From a virus: DNA of 30,620 bases. The DNA lies in IMG/VR virus record IMGVR_UViG_3300037070_000603, positions 1 to 30,620 of that record, one strand, 5' to 3'. Below the pieces are notes generated by a model, which made no database searches, had not been told where the DNA came from, and was given only the letters and a program-made list of their open reading frames with translations. Below are positions 20,567 through 26,355 of the stretch, one piece after another (within the stretch, counting starts at the first letter, position 1; each line of letters opens with the position of its first letter). The position numbers and the translations under genes were made by a program.

Positions 20567-21214
20567 ATGAGTGATTTCACTTTACATTTACTATCAGTAG
20601 AGTCAATTTATCTCCTACACACCGATGAAGAATGCTTGGTTGTCAGGGGTGTATTCCTTCCCAAAGGTGTAGCAGCACCACCCTGTTCTATAGATTCAAT
20701 TGCTGTCAACATCTCTGTGATGAATGAGAGCACCTTAGACATAAAAACAGAAGTGTTCGATGTCTTCAAGATTGTTGTGAAGATGCCTTGGCAGAAGATC
20801 AAGGAAACGTTCTTCGACAGCGGTGATGCATCTGCATACATGACAACGCACTTTGCTGAAGAGATACATATGCTGCTCTGGGAAAGATACCCAGAGCATA
20901 AGGTGACCTTGCATGAGGTCTACCTCAGGTTGACCAATAAACTGGGTGTGGCACCCACCGTCCTCATAGCGATGGAGTCCGGTGCCTCGGCAGAACTAGC
21001 GCACAAGTCAGAGTCATTGCCCGGTGCCGACCTGATAACACAGTGCCCAATACCAGACCCATGGAAGAGATGCGATCGAAGGCGCAGTCTGCACAAGATC
21101 GTTATCCATCTGAATGACACACATAAATGGACAAGAGACCAAATTGCCGACTGGCTTGATGGTCTTTATGACCAAGGCATGACCGACTTGGCATTTAAGG
21201 AGAGCAATGGCTGA
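20567..21214 (+). CDS. IADW-motif family protein 3, long form
   Basis: 215 residues from ATG 20567. Residues 1-140 are a separate domain (FTLHLLSVESIYLLHTD, ECLVVRGVFLPKG, IAVNISVMNES) seen in none of the other copies. The C-terminus has a cysteine pair (TQCPIPDPWKRC) and the motif IVIHLNDTHKWTRDQIADWL with LAF. It thus looks like a fusion of an unrelated domain with the common module. The hairpin 20535-20560 lies where a ribosome site would be, suggesting regulated or weak initiation. Confidence 0.8.
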   Translation: MSDFTLHLLSVESIYLLHTDEECLVVRGVFLPKGVAAPPCSIDSIAVNISVMNESTLDIKTEVFDVFKIVVKMPWQKIKETFFDSGDASAYMTTHFAEEIHMLLWERYPEHKVTLHEVYLRLTNKLGVAPTVLIAMESGASAELAHKSESLPGADLITQCPIPDPWKRCDRRRSLHKIVIHLNDTHKWTRDQIADWLDGLYDQGMTDLAFKESNG

Positions 21215-21467
21215 CTGGGGTGAACTCAAGGATCAAGATGCTTTCGAAGAAGAGATGATCGATTGCTACGAGCGCCTGCCGGGTTATGATGTACTGCAAC
21301 TCTCTTGTCCAGCCAATCCAGCCAATGACGACGAGGGCAAGAGTTGCTACCCAAGAGATTTGCACAGCACCATCATGCACCTTAATGACAGACACAAGTG
21401 GTCGAGAGAGAGAATAGCAGACTGGGTTGAGTCTCTTGAAGAGTATGTAGACTTGGAGTTCAAATGA
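21207..21467 (+). CDS. IADW-motif family protein 4
   Basis: 86 residues from ATG 21207 with AAGGAGAG upstream, overlapping paralogue 3 by 8 nt. It has two cysteines (LSCPAN, KSCYPR) and the motif TIMHLNDRHKWSRERIADWV, then VDLEF. Compact form: short acidic N-terminus, cysteine pair, motif. Its stop overlaps the next start as ATGA. Confidence 0.8.
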   Translation: MADWGELKDQDAFEEEMIDCYERLPGYDVLQLSCPANPANDDEGKSCYPRDLHSTIMHLNDRHKWSRERIADWVESLEEYVDLEFK

Positions 21468-21742
21468 GCGATAAAGAAGACTTCGGAATGAGCATGATTC
21501 CATACCTGCCAAAGATGCCGGGTTATGGTGAATGGACACGCTGTCCAAAATGCAGAGAGTACCACGAGAGAGTCTATGGAGCACTGGCCGGTGGTCATGA
21601 CAACATAGGCACCATTCATTGGGCAATCATGCACCTCTACGATGATCACAGATGGACCAGAGAACAGATAGCAGACTGGCTGGAGACTCTGGAGGACATC
21701 GATCTAGAATTCAAGGAGCCTACGGGTGAAGATATTAACTGA
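21464..21742 (+). CDS. IADW-motif family protein 5
   Basis: 92 residues from ATG 21464. A clear zinc-type pair TRCPKCREYHE precedes the motif AIMHLYDDHRWTREQIADWL, then IDLEF. The CxxC plus the two histidines of the motif (H-x-x-x-x-H) would complete a four-ligand zinc site, which suggests that the family is a zinc-stabilised module. Confidence 0.8.
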   Translation: MSDKEDFGMSMIPYLPKMPGYGEWTRCPKCREYHERVYGALAGGHDNIGTIHWAIMHLYDDHRWTREQIADWLETLEDIDLEFKEPTGEDIN

Positions 21743-21965
21743 AGCAGAACGAGATTTTGGGTCGGCCATGTTTGATTGCCTCCCCCTGTTGCCCGGTAGG
21801 CACACAGTCATAAGTTGTCCGGATTGTAAATTTAGGATGACTGTTACTGGTATAGTTATGCATCTCAATGATGAACATTCATGGCCTCGTGAAAACATTG
21901 CAGACTGGTTAGACTCGTTGGACATGGATGACGAACTAGCATTCAGGGAGGGGCAATGGAACTGA
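21726..21965 (+). CDS. IADW-motif family protein 6
   Basis: 79 residues from GTG 21726, overlapping paralogue 5. It has ISCPDCKFRM (CxxC) and the motif IVMHLNDEHSWPRENIADWL, then LAF. Same domain order as copies 4, 5 and 7: acidic helix, CxxC, HLND-x-H, IADW. Overlaps paralogue 7 by 10 nt. Confidence 0.8.
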   Translation: MKILTEAERDFGSAMFDCLPLLPGRHTVISCPDCKFRMTVTGIVMHLNDEHSWPRENIADWLDSLDMDDELAFREGQWN

Positions 21966-22252
21966 CTGGCGATGAGTTGGAGAAGTTGGCAGACTGGCTT
22001 CCCGGTCATAATATTAGGATCGCCTGTCCGGAGATGAACACAGCGTTGTGCATAAACATGGCAGCAAACCCGGTTTTCCACTGCACTCTGCATCAAGTCA
22101 TTACGCACTTGAATGACTTCCACCTGTGGACCAGAGAGTCCATCGCAGACTGGATCGACTCTCTTGACCTCGATGATCAATTAACGATTGGACCAAGCAA
22201 TGAACACACTGCTGTTAAGGACGACACACGGCAGCCGTCTATATGGCCTTAA
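21956..22252 (+). CDS. IADW-motif family protein 7
   Basis: 98 residues from ATG 21956 after GGGAGGGG. RIACPEMNTALCIN supplies spaced cysteines, and the motif is VITHLNDFHLWTRESIADWI, then LTIG. Its N-terminus also contains a partial LADWL segment. The C-terminal 18 residues overlap the next gene, so this tail may be incidental. Confidence 0.78.
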   Translation: MELTGDELEKLADWLPGHNIRIACPEMNTALCINMAANPVFHCTLHQVITHLNDFHLWTRESIADWIDSLDLDDQLTIGPSNEHTAVKDDTRQPSIWP

Positions 22253-22718
22253 CCATGCCAACTCTGATGAAGACTGGTTTGAGGTCTATGGATGGGATAA
22301 GTCAAAATCACGTCAGAAGATCGCCGGTGCCCAAGATGTGCTACGCTGTAGCCTTGATTCCTTCCTGTGGAACTGCAACAGGGGCGTCCCACAATTCCTA
22401 GAGGCCATGTTCAGCACCCAGTGTGAGGTCAACGAGATTCCTTTTATCACAGAGGCATATAGGCCCGGTCTTGACAACACGAGAATCACCTATAAGCGCA
22501 CCATCAAGAAGTTGTGGCTCAAGGGTGTCGAAGAGAAAAAGATAAAGTTCAGGAAGCATGCTGTTCGGATGCTACTCAACTTGAACACTCTGGAGAAGAC
22601 TGGCAGATTCAACCCAGAACTTACACCTATTGAGAAGTCAGTGGTAGCCATATATTGCTACCACGACACTTTGGACGATGTAGAGGAAGCACTTGACAAG
22701 CATCCTCTACTGGTGTAG
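22200..22718 (+). CDS. RlaP-like nucleotidyltransferase (pol beta superfamily)
   Basis: 172 residues from ATG 22200. The N-terminus THGSRLYGLNHANSDEDWFEVYG has the G-S-x(3)-G then S-D-x-D pattern of pol-beta-type nucleotidyltransferases, and the spacing with Tyr-Gly matches the predicted family placed in bacterial RNA-repair operons (RlaP). The helical remainder (FRKHAVRMLLNLNTL, IEKSVVAIYCYHD) is typical. The activity is not firmly established; adding a nucleotide to RNA or protein is presumed. With RNA ligase and Ro60 in the same window an RNA-processing role is favoured. It is shorter than full-length RlaP (about 250). Confidence 0.72.
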   Translation: MNTLLLRTTHGSRLYGLNHANSDEDWFEVYGWDKSKSRQKIAGAQDVLRCSLDSFLWNCNRGVPQFLEAMFSTQCEVNEIPFITEAYRPGLDNTRITYKRTIKKLWLKGVEEKKIKFRKHAVRMLLNLNTLEKTGRFNPELTPIEKSVVAIYCYHDTLDDVEEALDKHPLLV

Positions 22719-22721
22719 ACT
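22693..22721 (+). promoter_or_regulatory. Promoter TTGACA-N17-TAGACT before tRNA-Phe
   Basis: -35 TTGACA 22693-22698 inside the nucleotidyltransferase end, -10 TAGACT 22716-22721, spacer 17. Downstream is a short GC-rich hairpin (GCGGG/CCCGC near 22735-22757) and then two tRNAs. Confidence 0.8.
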
Positions 22722-22765
22722 GGGTAACACCCGGCGCGGGTTCGATGAGTTCCCGCCCCGGCCAT

Positions 22766-22839
22766 GCCCTTATAACTCAGTTATGGAAGAGTAATCGGTT
22801 GAAACCCGATGCGCCTCGGTTCGAATCCGAGTAAGGGTA
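22766..22839 (+). tRNA. tRNA-Phe (anticodon GAA)
   Basis: Acceptor GCCCTTA/TAAGGGT, D-arm ACTC/GAGT, anticodon stem ATCGG/CCGAT around TTGAAAC giving GAA, T-arm CTCGG-TTCGAAT-CCGAG, discriminator A. CCA not encoded. One base separates it from tRNA-Arg. Confidence 0.93.
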
Positions 22840-22840
22840 C

Positions 22841-22912
22841 GCAGGTATAGTGAAACGGATATCACGAGACACTACGGATGTTTTATTGGGGGTTCAAATC
22901 CCTCTACCTGTA
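22841..22912 (+). tRNA. tRNA-Arg (anticodon ACG)
   Basis: Acceptor GCAGGTA/TACCTGT, D-arm GTGA/TCAC, anticodon stem AGACA/TGTTT around CTACGGA giving ACG, T-arm GGGGG-TTCAAAT-CCCTC, discriminator A, encoded CCA 22913-22915. A34 would need host deamination to read all CGN codons. Confidence 0.9.
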
Positions 22913-22922
22913 CCATTTGGTG

Positions 22923-22928
22923 TATACT
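22923..22928 (+). promoter_or_regulatory. -10 element TATACT for a leaderless gene
   Basis: TATACT ends 6 nt before ATG 22935. No good -35 is visible; the candidate region lies in tRNA-Arg. Confidence 0.55.
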
Positions 22929-22934
22929 TGAATT

Positions 22935-23369
22935 ATGAGCAAGTTTATACAATTCATTGACAAGACTCTGGATACCAGAGTCACTCCCCTCGCATATGTA
23001 TTTGCATTAACGGGCGTCATTTGGGGTGTTGCTTTTACATTCCTTCAGTCGAGTGCTGGAGTTACATCCACAATACTTTATCAAAGTGATGCACTTATCG
23101 GTGTCAGCCTGTGGGGTATGTCAGTTCTCATCTCATCAATTGTACTGCTGTATGGTCTGGCTGTCAGATCGACAAAGATAGTGACTATTGCAGCATTCAT
23201 ACTATTTCTAGCATGGAGTTCCGGCGCGGTGTCATACGCCATGGCCGGTGAGTGGATTCTCCGCTTCCCTCTGGCCATCGTCAACATCCTGTGCTACGGT
23301 TACTACTACCTAGCAGCATCCCTTGGAAGACTTTGGGATTACACTCCTGATGAGGAAGAGACGGTATAA
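22935..23369 (+). CDS. Four-helix integral membrane protein
   Basis: 144 residues from ATG 22935, which has no ribosome site but a -10 box 6 nt upstream, so the mRNA is probably leaderless. Four hydrophobic segments: about 19-38, 56-77, 82-99 and 105-128 (VFALTGVIWGVAFTF; MSVLISSIVLLYGLAV; IVTIAAFILFLAW; FPLAIVNILCYGYYY). The C-terminus is acidic and cytoplasmic-looking. It resembles other small phage membrane proteins; a holin role is possible, but it is not adjacent to a lysin. Confidence 0.8.
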   Translation: MSKFIQFIDKTLDTRVTPLAYVFALTGVIWGVAFTFLQSSAGVTSTILYQSDALIGVSLWGMSVLISSIVLLYGLAVRSTKIVTIAAFILFLAWSSGAVSYAMAGEWILRFPLAIVNILCYGYYYLAASLGRLWDYTPDEEETV

Positions 23370-23370
23370 T
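23365..23370 (+). promoter_or_regulatory. -10 element TATAAT for a leaderless gene
   Basis: Perfect TATAAT overlapping the end of the membrane-protein gene, exactly 6 nt before ATG 23377. No clear -35. Confidence 0.55.
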
Positions 23371-23376
23371 GGGACT

Positions 23377-23526
23377 ATGGAAAAGACATTTGAGTATCTT
23401 CTCACAGTGAAAGTCAAGGTAGAAGCCTTTGACGAAACTGATGCTGAAGACGTAATCAGAGACACCTTTGGCACCGGCGAAGACGGTGGCCTTGAGGTCA
23501 CAGAACTAGATATCCAACCGGCATGA
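23377..23526 (+). CDS. Small acidic protein (49 residues)
   Basis: ATG 23377 begins 6 nt after a perfect TATAAT. MEKTFEYLLTVKVKVEAFDE is a long strand pair, followed by an acidic helix (TDAEDVIRDTFG) and a final strand (LEVTELDI), a ferredoxin-like beta-alpha-beta pattern typical of small phage proteins. Its TGA overlaps the next ATG. Function unknown. Confidence 0.75.
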   Translation: MEKTFEYLLTVKVKVEAFDETDAEDVIRDTFGTGEDGGLEVTELDIQPA

Positions 23527-23741
23527 AGTTGAAGAAAATGAGCAAGTCAGACAGTCCGCCTGTCTACACTAAGGCTCAGGTATTCAAGGCCGGGGGCCGG
23601 TGGCTTCATGCCTGCCAAAATGGATGTCCTAACAAGTACGTCCCAGAGGCGTCACATACGCTTGCCTTCAAGATTGCAGAGTCTCACATGATGAAGACTC
23701 ATCCTGAAGTTGCACTAAGATCGGAGAGAATTACGCTTTGA
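23523..23741 (+). CDS. Small protein with C2H2-like metal site
   Basis: 72 residues from ATG 23523 (ATGA overlap); ATG 23538 is an internal alternative. RWLHACQNGCPNKYV followed by SHTLAFKIAESHMMKTH gives two Cys and spaced His residues, consistent with one zinc finger. Basic and lysine-rich N-terminus. Probably nucleic-acid or protein binding. Coupled to the next gene by TTGA. Confidence 0.72.
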   Translation: MKLKKMSKSDSPPVYTKAQVFKAGGRWLHACQNGCPNKYVPEASHTLAFKIAESHMMKTHPEVALRSERITL

Positions 23742-23902
23742 TAGTCTACTACATTGTCAAGCATGAAGCAGGTGTGTTCACCACCATGTTTCACTGGGGA
23801 CTGTTCACGATGAAGCATGCCGCCCAAGACGTGATCGATGCAAAAGTCGCGGCTGGCGAAGAGGGAACGTTCACCATCAAGGAAACATATATCAGCGAGT
23901 AA
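23738..23902 (+). CDS. Small hypothetical protein (54 residues)
   Basis: TTG 23738 overlaps the previous TGA, and the frame runs to TAA 23900-23902, just before the GGAGTAACC ribosome site of the next gene. The protein starts MIVYYIVKHEAGVFTTMFHW and continues with an alpha segment and a final strand (TFTIKETYISE). The beta-alpha-beta layout resembles its 49-residue neighbour. Overlap coupling on the left and sensible composition support it. Confidence 0.65.
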   Translation: MIVYYIVKHEAGVFTTMFHWGLFTMKHAAQDVIDAKVAAGEEGTFTIKETYISE

Positions 23903-23911
23903 GGAGTAACC

Positions 23912-24313
23912 ATGCTCACCAGTAAGGATATTACAAAGCCCGGTGCTATGTCAGTGTCACCAGACCAGCCGGTGCCGGATGACAAGGTAACCATCTATCA
24001 AGAGCAAGTGCTTGTCACAAAGGTGGTCACACTGTCTGGCACCAAGGCAGAGCCTGCCATCCATCGTTTCACACAAACCGGCAGGTACGAACATGAGAAG
24101 TATGTTGAGTTCACTGGTGTGAATTGGATCGAAAAGTGGTCGGTTGGTTACAGAAGTTATTGGACCAAATCAGCAGGTTCCTTCGGAACATTCAAGGTTT
24201 ACTTCCCGCACATCATCTATGAGTCTGAAGTCTACATGACAATCTCAGACCGTGAGGATGTGATGGAGGCACGAGACCAATACACTCAGAAATTGAACGG
24301 TAGGTTTGGCTGA
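23912..24313 (+). CDS. Hypothetical protein (133 residues)
   Basis: ATG 23912 with AAGGAG at good distance. The chain is beta-rich (KVTIYQEQVLVTKVVTL, RYEHEKYVEFTGVNWIEKW, GTFKVYFPHIIYESEVYMTI), ending in a charged helix. No cysteines or membrane helices. It could be a small jelly-roll or decoration-like fold but no family is recognised. A tRNA promoter follows 9 nt after the stop. Confidence 0.75.
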   Translation: MLTSKDITKPGAMSVSPDQPVPDDKVTIYQEQVLVTKVVTLSGTKAEPAIHRFTQTGRYEHEKYVEFTGVNWIEKWSVGYRSYWTKSAGSFGTFKVYFPHIIYESEVYMTISDREDVMEARDQYTQKLNGRFG

Positions 24314-24321
24314 GTTCTGAG

Positions 24322-24350
24322 TTGACACCGGGCCGGTGGTCTGGTACGAT
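24322..24350 (+). promoter_or_regulatory. Promoter TTGACA-N17-TACGAT before tRNA-Ala
   Basis: -35 TTGACA 24322-24327, -10 TACGAT 24345-24350, spacer 17. Followed by a 60 nt leader, then tRNA-Ala. Confidence 0.78.
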
Positions 24351-24421
24351 GTTCTTGTTGATGACTCGCATGAGGCTAGTGCGACGAGACCGTGCTGGGT
24401 AACACGTTAAAAGGCCAGTAT

Positions 24422-24494
24422 GGGGAAGTGGCTCGACAGGTAAGGCACTTGCTTTGCAAGCAAGTAAATGAGGGTTCAAATCCCTTCTTCTCCA
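24422..24494 (+). tRNA. tRNA-Ala (anticodon TGC)
   Basis: Acceptor GGGGAAG/CTTCTCC includes a G3-U70 wobble, the main alanine identity element. Anticodon stem CTTGC/GCAAG around TTTGCAA gives TGC. T-arm GAGGG-TTCAAAT-CCCTT, discriminator A. The D-arm is irregular. Flanked by complementary 8-mers at 24413-24420 and 24532-24539. Confidence 0.88.
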
Positions 24495-24498
24495 CAAA

Positions 24499-24568
24499 GG
24501 TCTAGGCAGACCCTGACATACGCCGCGTAGGTACTGGCCGTCTCTAAGAGGCGCGGTGGGAATGTCAA
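24499..24568 (+). ncRNA. Structured spacer RNA after tRNA-Ala
   Basis: GGTCT/AGACC hairpin (24499-24512), then a long stem in which TGACAT and CGCCGCG pair with CGCGGTG and ATGTCA (about 24514-24568). Its loop holds TACTGGCC, complementary to GGCCAGTA upstream of the tRNA, so a pseudoknot or alternative fold is possible. Confidence 0.45.
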
Positions 24569-24592
24569 AAGGGAGTCACGTCCCAAGCCTAT

Positions 24593-24664
24593 GGGAGCGT
24601 AGTGATAATGGGAACACGCCTGTTTTGCAATCAGGTATTAGGGGTTCGAATCCCCTCGCATCCA
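24593..24664 (+). tRNA. tRNA-Ala-like (anticodon TGC), imperfect
   Basis: Acceptor GGGAGCG/CGCATCC has one A-A mismatch and keeps G3-U70. D-arm GTG/CAC. The anticodon stem CCTG(T)-TTTGCAA-(T)CAGG has a closing U-U. T-arm AGGGG-TTCGAAT-CCCCT is perfect, discriminator A. Possibly a functional variant or a decaying duplicate. Confidence 0.75.
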
Positions 24665-24696
24665 CGCAAGTCACACCAAGAAGGAGTGAGCAAAGC

Positions 24697-24771
24697 ATGG
24701 GAGGTTCAAACCTCATCTGGACGATTGTTGGCATTCTTGCAATCATCGCCCTCATTATATTCATCTTCTGA
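24697..24771 (+). CDS. Single-pass 24-residue membrane peptide
   Basis: ATG 24697 with AAGGAG about 10 nt upstream. The whole product after MGGSNLIWT is one hydrophobic helix (IVGILAIIALIIFIF), a clear transmembrane segment with no charged residues. It sits alone between tRNA genes. Such mini membrane proteins are common in actinobacteriophages; function unknown. Good ribosome site plus an all-hydrophobic reading support it. Confidence 0.6.
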   Translation: MGGSNLIWTIVGILAIIALIIFIF

Positions 24772-24781
24772 TCAGGGAAGA

Positions 24782-24810
24782 TTTAAAAGGTCAGGATAAG
24801 AGACTATACT
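24782..24810 (+). promoter_or_regulatory. Promoter TTTAAA-N17-TATACT before tRNA-Glu(CTC)
   Basis: -35-like TTTAAA 24782-24787 (4 of 6), -10 TATACT 24805-24810, spacer 17. It would transcribe tRNA-Glu, the Ile-like tRNA and tRNA-Lys(CTT). Confidence 0.6.
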
Positions 24811-24867
24811 GCTCACGGTCTTGCCTGACGGGTTCACGGACGTATGAGCGGTCGCGGTGAACCACTT

Positions 24868-24938
24868 GGCCCATTCGTTTAGTGGTAAGACAGCAGTTTC
24901 TCAGGCTGCAATCGAGAGTTCGATTCTCTCATGGGCTA
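24868..24938 (+). tRNA. tRNA-Glu (anticodon CTC)
   Basis: Acceptor GGCCCAT/ATGGGCT, D-arm GTTT/AGAC, anticodon stem GCAGT/GCTGC around TTCTCAG giving CTC, T-arm GAGAG-TTCGATT-CTCTC, discriminator A. Second glutamate isoacceptor of the window. Confidence 0.88.
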
Positions 24939-24939
24939 C

Positions 24940-25014
24940 GGCTGGTAGTGTATAGCGGTAAAGCACAATTCCCGATAAGGGTATAAGAGAAGGTAGTCGC
25001 GCCCTTCCCAACCT
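24940..25014 (+). tRNA. Degenerate tRNA, resembling tRNA-Ile (GAT)
   Basis: GGCTGGT pairs with CCCAACC at 5 of 7 positions, D-arm GTG/CAC is good, and CCA is encoded (25015-25017). The anticodon hairpin CCCGATAAGGG resembles tRNA-Ile(GAT) but lacks the normal U33. The T-loop is aberrant (AGTCGCG). Likely a decayed or atypical tRNA; anticodon call is tentative. Confidence 0.4.
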
Positions 25015-25018
25015 CCAT

Positions 25019-25102
25019 GATCCGGTGCCAGAGCGGCCAATTGGAACAAACTCTTAATTTGTCGGCGTATAGCCTACGTGGGTTCGAATCCCACCCGGAC
25101 CA
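25019..25102 (+). tRNA. Class II tRNA with lysine anticodon CTT
   Basis: T8-G9, D-arm CCA/TGG, anticodon stem ACAAA/TTTGT around CTCTTAA giving CTT, about 15 nt variable arm, T-arm GTGGG-TTCGAAT-CCCAC. Acceptor GATCCGG/CCGGACC has one A-C mismatch. The long variable arm is unusual for lysine. One base after the previous CCA. Confidence 0.8.
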
Positions 25103-25118
25103 CTTAAACCAAATGTGG

Positions 25119-25124
25119 TATACT
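25119..25124 (+). promoter_or_regulatory. -10 element TATACT for a leaderless nuclease gene
   Basis: TATACT lies 6 nt before ATG 25131; no convincing -35 upstream, where tRNA-Lys ends. Confidence 0.55.
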
Positions 25125-25130
25125 TAAACC

Positions 25131-25559
25131 ATGAAGATATGTACTGTGTGCAAGCAGGAGAAGTCGCTAGATGACTTCCACAAAAGAAGTGCTGCCAAAG
25201 ACGGCAGGCAGTCTAGGTGTAAGCGATGCGCTGTGGATCAAGTTGTTCAGTGGCAAAAAGACAACCCTGAAAAGTACAAGGCCAACTGGTCAAAGCATAT
25301 AGGAAATGCGGAGTCCGCAATAAAGCGCAAGGCCACTAGGTATGGAATAACGGTCGAGCGACTAAAAGAAATGATCGAGCAGTCTAGCGGTGTGTGCAAT
25401 ATTTGCAAGCGTAGGCCATACAAGTTTCTTGTAATCGATCACTGTCACAATACCACAAGGGTCAGAGGGCTATTGTGTGAAAAATGCAACCAAGGTCTAG
25501 GGCTGTTTGCGGACAATCCGGAATTTCTAAGGGCCGCAGCAAACTATCTAGAAAAATGA
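25131..25559 (+). CDS. Endonuclease VII-like nuclease, probable free-standing homing type
   Basis: 142 residues. An N-terminal zinc ribbon (CTVCKQEK ... CKRC) is followed by the recombination endonuclease VII domain: CNICKRRP, the metal-binding LVIDHCHNTTRVRGLLCEKCN and the terminal GLGLFADNPEFLRAAANYL. This family cuts branched DNA, and relatives act as mobile nucleases. The gene is wedged between two similar class II tRNAs; its TGA overlaps the first bases of the second. Leaderless -10 spacing suggests its own expression. Confidence 0.88.
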   Translation: MKICTVCKQEKSLDDFHKRSAAKDGRQSRCKRCAVDQVVQWQKDNPEKYKANWSKHIGNAESAIKRKATRYGITVERLKEMIEQSSGVCNICKRRPYKFLVIDHCHNTTRVRGLLCEKCNQGLGLFADNPEFLRAAANYLEK

Positions 25560-25642
25560 GCCGGTGCCAGAGCATGGCCGATTGGACCGAACTTTTAATT
25601 CGGCGGCGACAGCCCACGTGAGTTCAAATCTCACCCGGCCCA
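25558..25642 (+). tRNA. Class II tRNA with lysine anticodon TTT
   Basis: Same plan as the gene at 25019: D-arm CCA/TGG-like, anticodon stem CCGAA/TTCGG around CTTTTAA giving TTT, long variable arm, T-arm GTGAG-TTCAAAT-CTCAC. Acceptor GAGCCGG/CCGGCCC shares the A-C mismatch at pair 2, while pair 3 co-varies (T-A to G-C). Confidence 0.8.
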
Positions 25643-25661
25643 CTTAACAAAAGGAGAAGCA

Positions 25662-26255
25662 GTGAGACAGAGCGGTGCAACGCATGAAGAGAGCATCAAG
25701 AGTAACAAAGAGATATACTGTTTCGAAAAAGACAGTGGATTTCAACAGCCGAATGATGCAGCCGCAGTTTTGTTCACAGGATACATTCGTGACAATGGCT
25801 CAGAAGACATTGTTGTAGAACTTGGTTGTGGTGATGGTGCATCGCTACGTAAGTTCCAAGAATTGGGTGTCTTCACTATTGGAGTAGACATCAATCCATC
25901 AAAGTTGGCATTGGCAACCGGCCCGGTGTACGAAATGGACATGCTAGAATTTCTGAAAGTACAGCAAACTGGGTCAGCCAACAACATCTTCATGCACCAC
26001 TCACTTGAGCACATTGTGGCAGTCAAAGAGGTGTTGGCTGAAGTTCCAAGAGTTTTGAAGAAGGGCGGTCTTTTCTTCTGCATCACACCTGCAGAAGATG
26101 AACCTCATTCAGTACACAACACAGCGTTTGACAGTCCAGATGAACTTGAGCCTTCAGGACTCAAGCGTCTTGAGTGCACAAAGCAGATAAGATTCGGTCA
26201 CCCAGAGTACATGTATGTGGGGATCAAAGAGGTTGACAACACCGTAGCAACCTGA
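25662..26255 (+). CDS. SAM-dependent methyltransferase
   Basis: 197 residues from GTG 25662 with AAAGGAG 7 nt upstream. SAM-binding motif I is IVVELGCGDGASLRKF, followed by the ribose acid in TIGVDINPSK, HHSLEHI (the SLEH motif of the methyltransferase 11-like class) and the VLKKGGLFFCITP strand. Resembles methyltransferases acting on small molecules or sugars. The substrate is unknown; it stands apart from the earlier sugar cassette. The promoter of tRNA-Arg begins inside its 3' end. Confidence 0.85.
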   Translation: MRQSGATHEESIKSNKEIYCFEKDSGFQQPNDAAAVLFTGYIRDNGSEDIVVELGCGDGASLRKFQELGVFTIGVDINPSKLALATGPVYEMDMLEFLKVQQTGSANNIFMHHSLEHIVAVKEVLAEVPRVLKKGGLFFCITPAEDEPHSVHNTAFDSPDELEPSGLKRLECTKQIRFGHPEYMYVGIKEVDNTVAT

Positions 26256-26261
26256 TACACT
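26233..26261 (+). promoter_or_regulatory. Promoter TTGACA-N17-TACACT before tRNA-Arg(TCT)
   Basis: -35 TTGACA 26233-26238, -10 TACACT 26256-26261, spacer 17. tRNA-Arg starts 11 nt after the -10. Confidence 0.8.
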
Positions 26262-26271
26262 AGTGTGACAA

Positions 26272-26344
26272 GCCCACGTGGCGCAGAGGATAGCGCAAGA
26301 GCCTTCTAATCTCTAGGTCTCAGGTTCGAGTCCTGTCGTGGGTA
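26272..26344 (+). tRNA. tRNA-Arg (anticodon TCT)
   Basis: Acceptor GCCCACG/CGTGGGT, D-arm GCGC/GCGC, anticodon arm AGAG(C)-CTTCTAA-(T)CTCT giving TCT, T-arm CAGG-TTCGAGT-CCTG, discriminator A. Confidence 0.9.
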
Positions 26345-26355
26345 CTTTGCTGGAT

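Noticed and set aside
22735-22757. T-arm-like GCGGGTTCGATG...CCCGC before tRNA-Phe as part of a tRNA
   Set aside because: The loop is too long and no acceptor, D or anticodon arm can be found around it; it is better seen as a leader hairpin.
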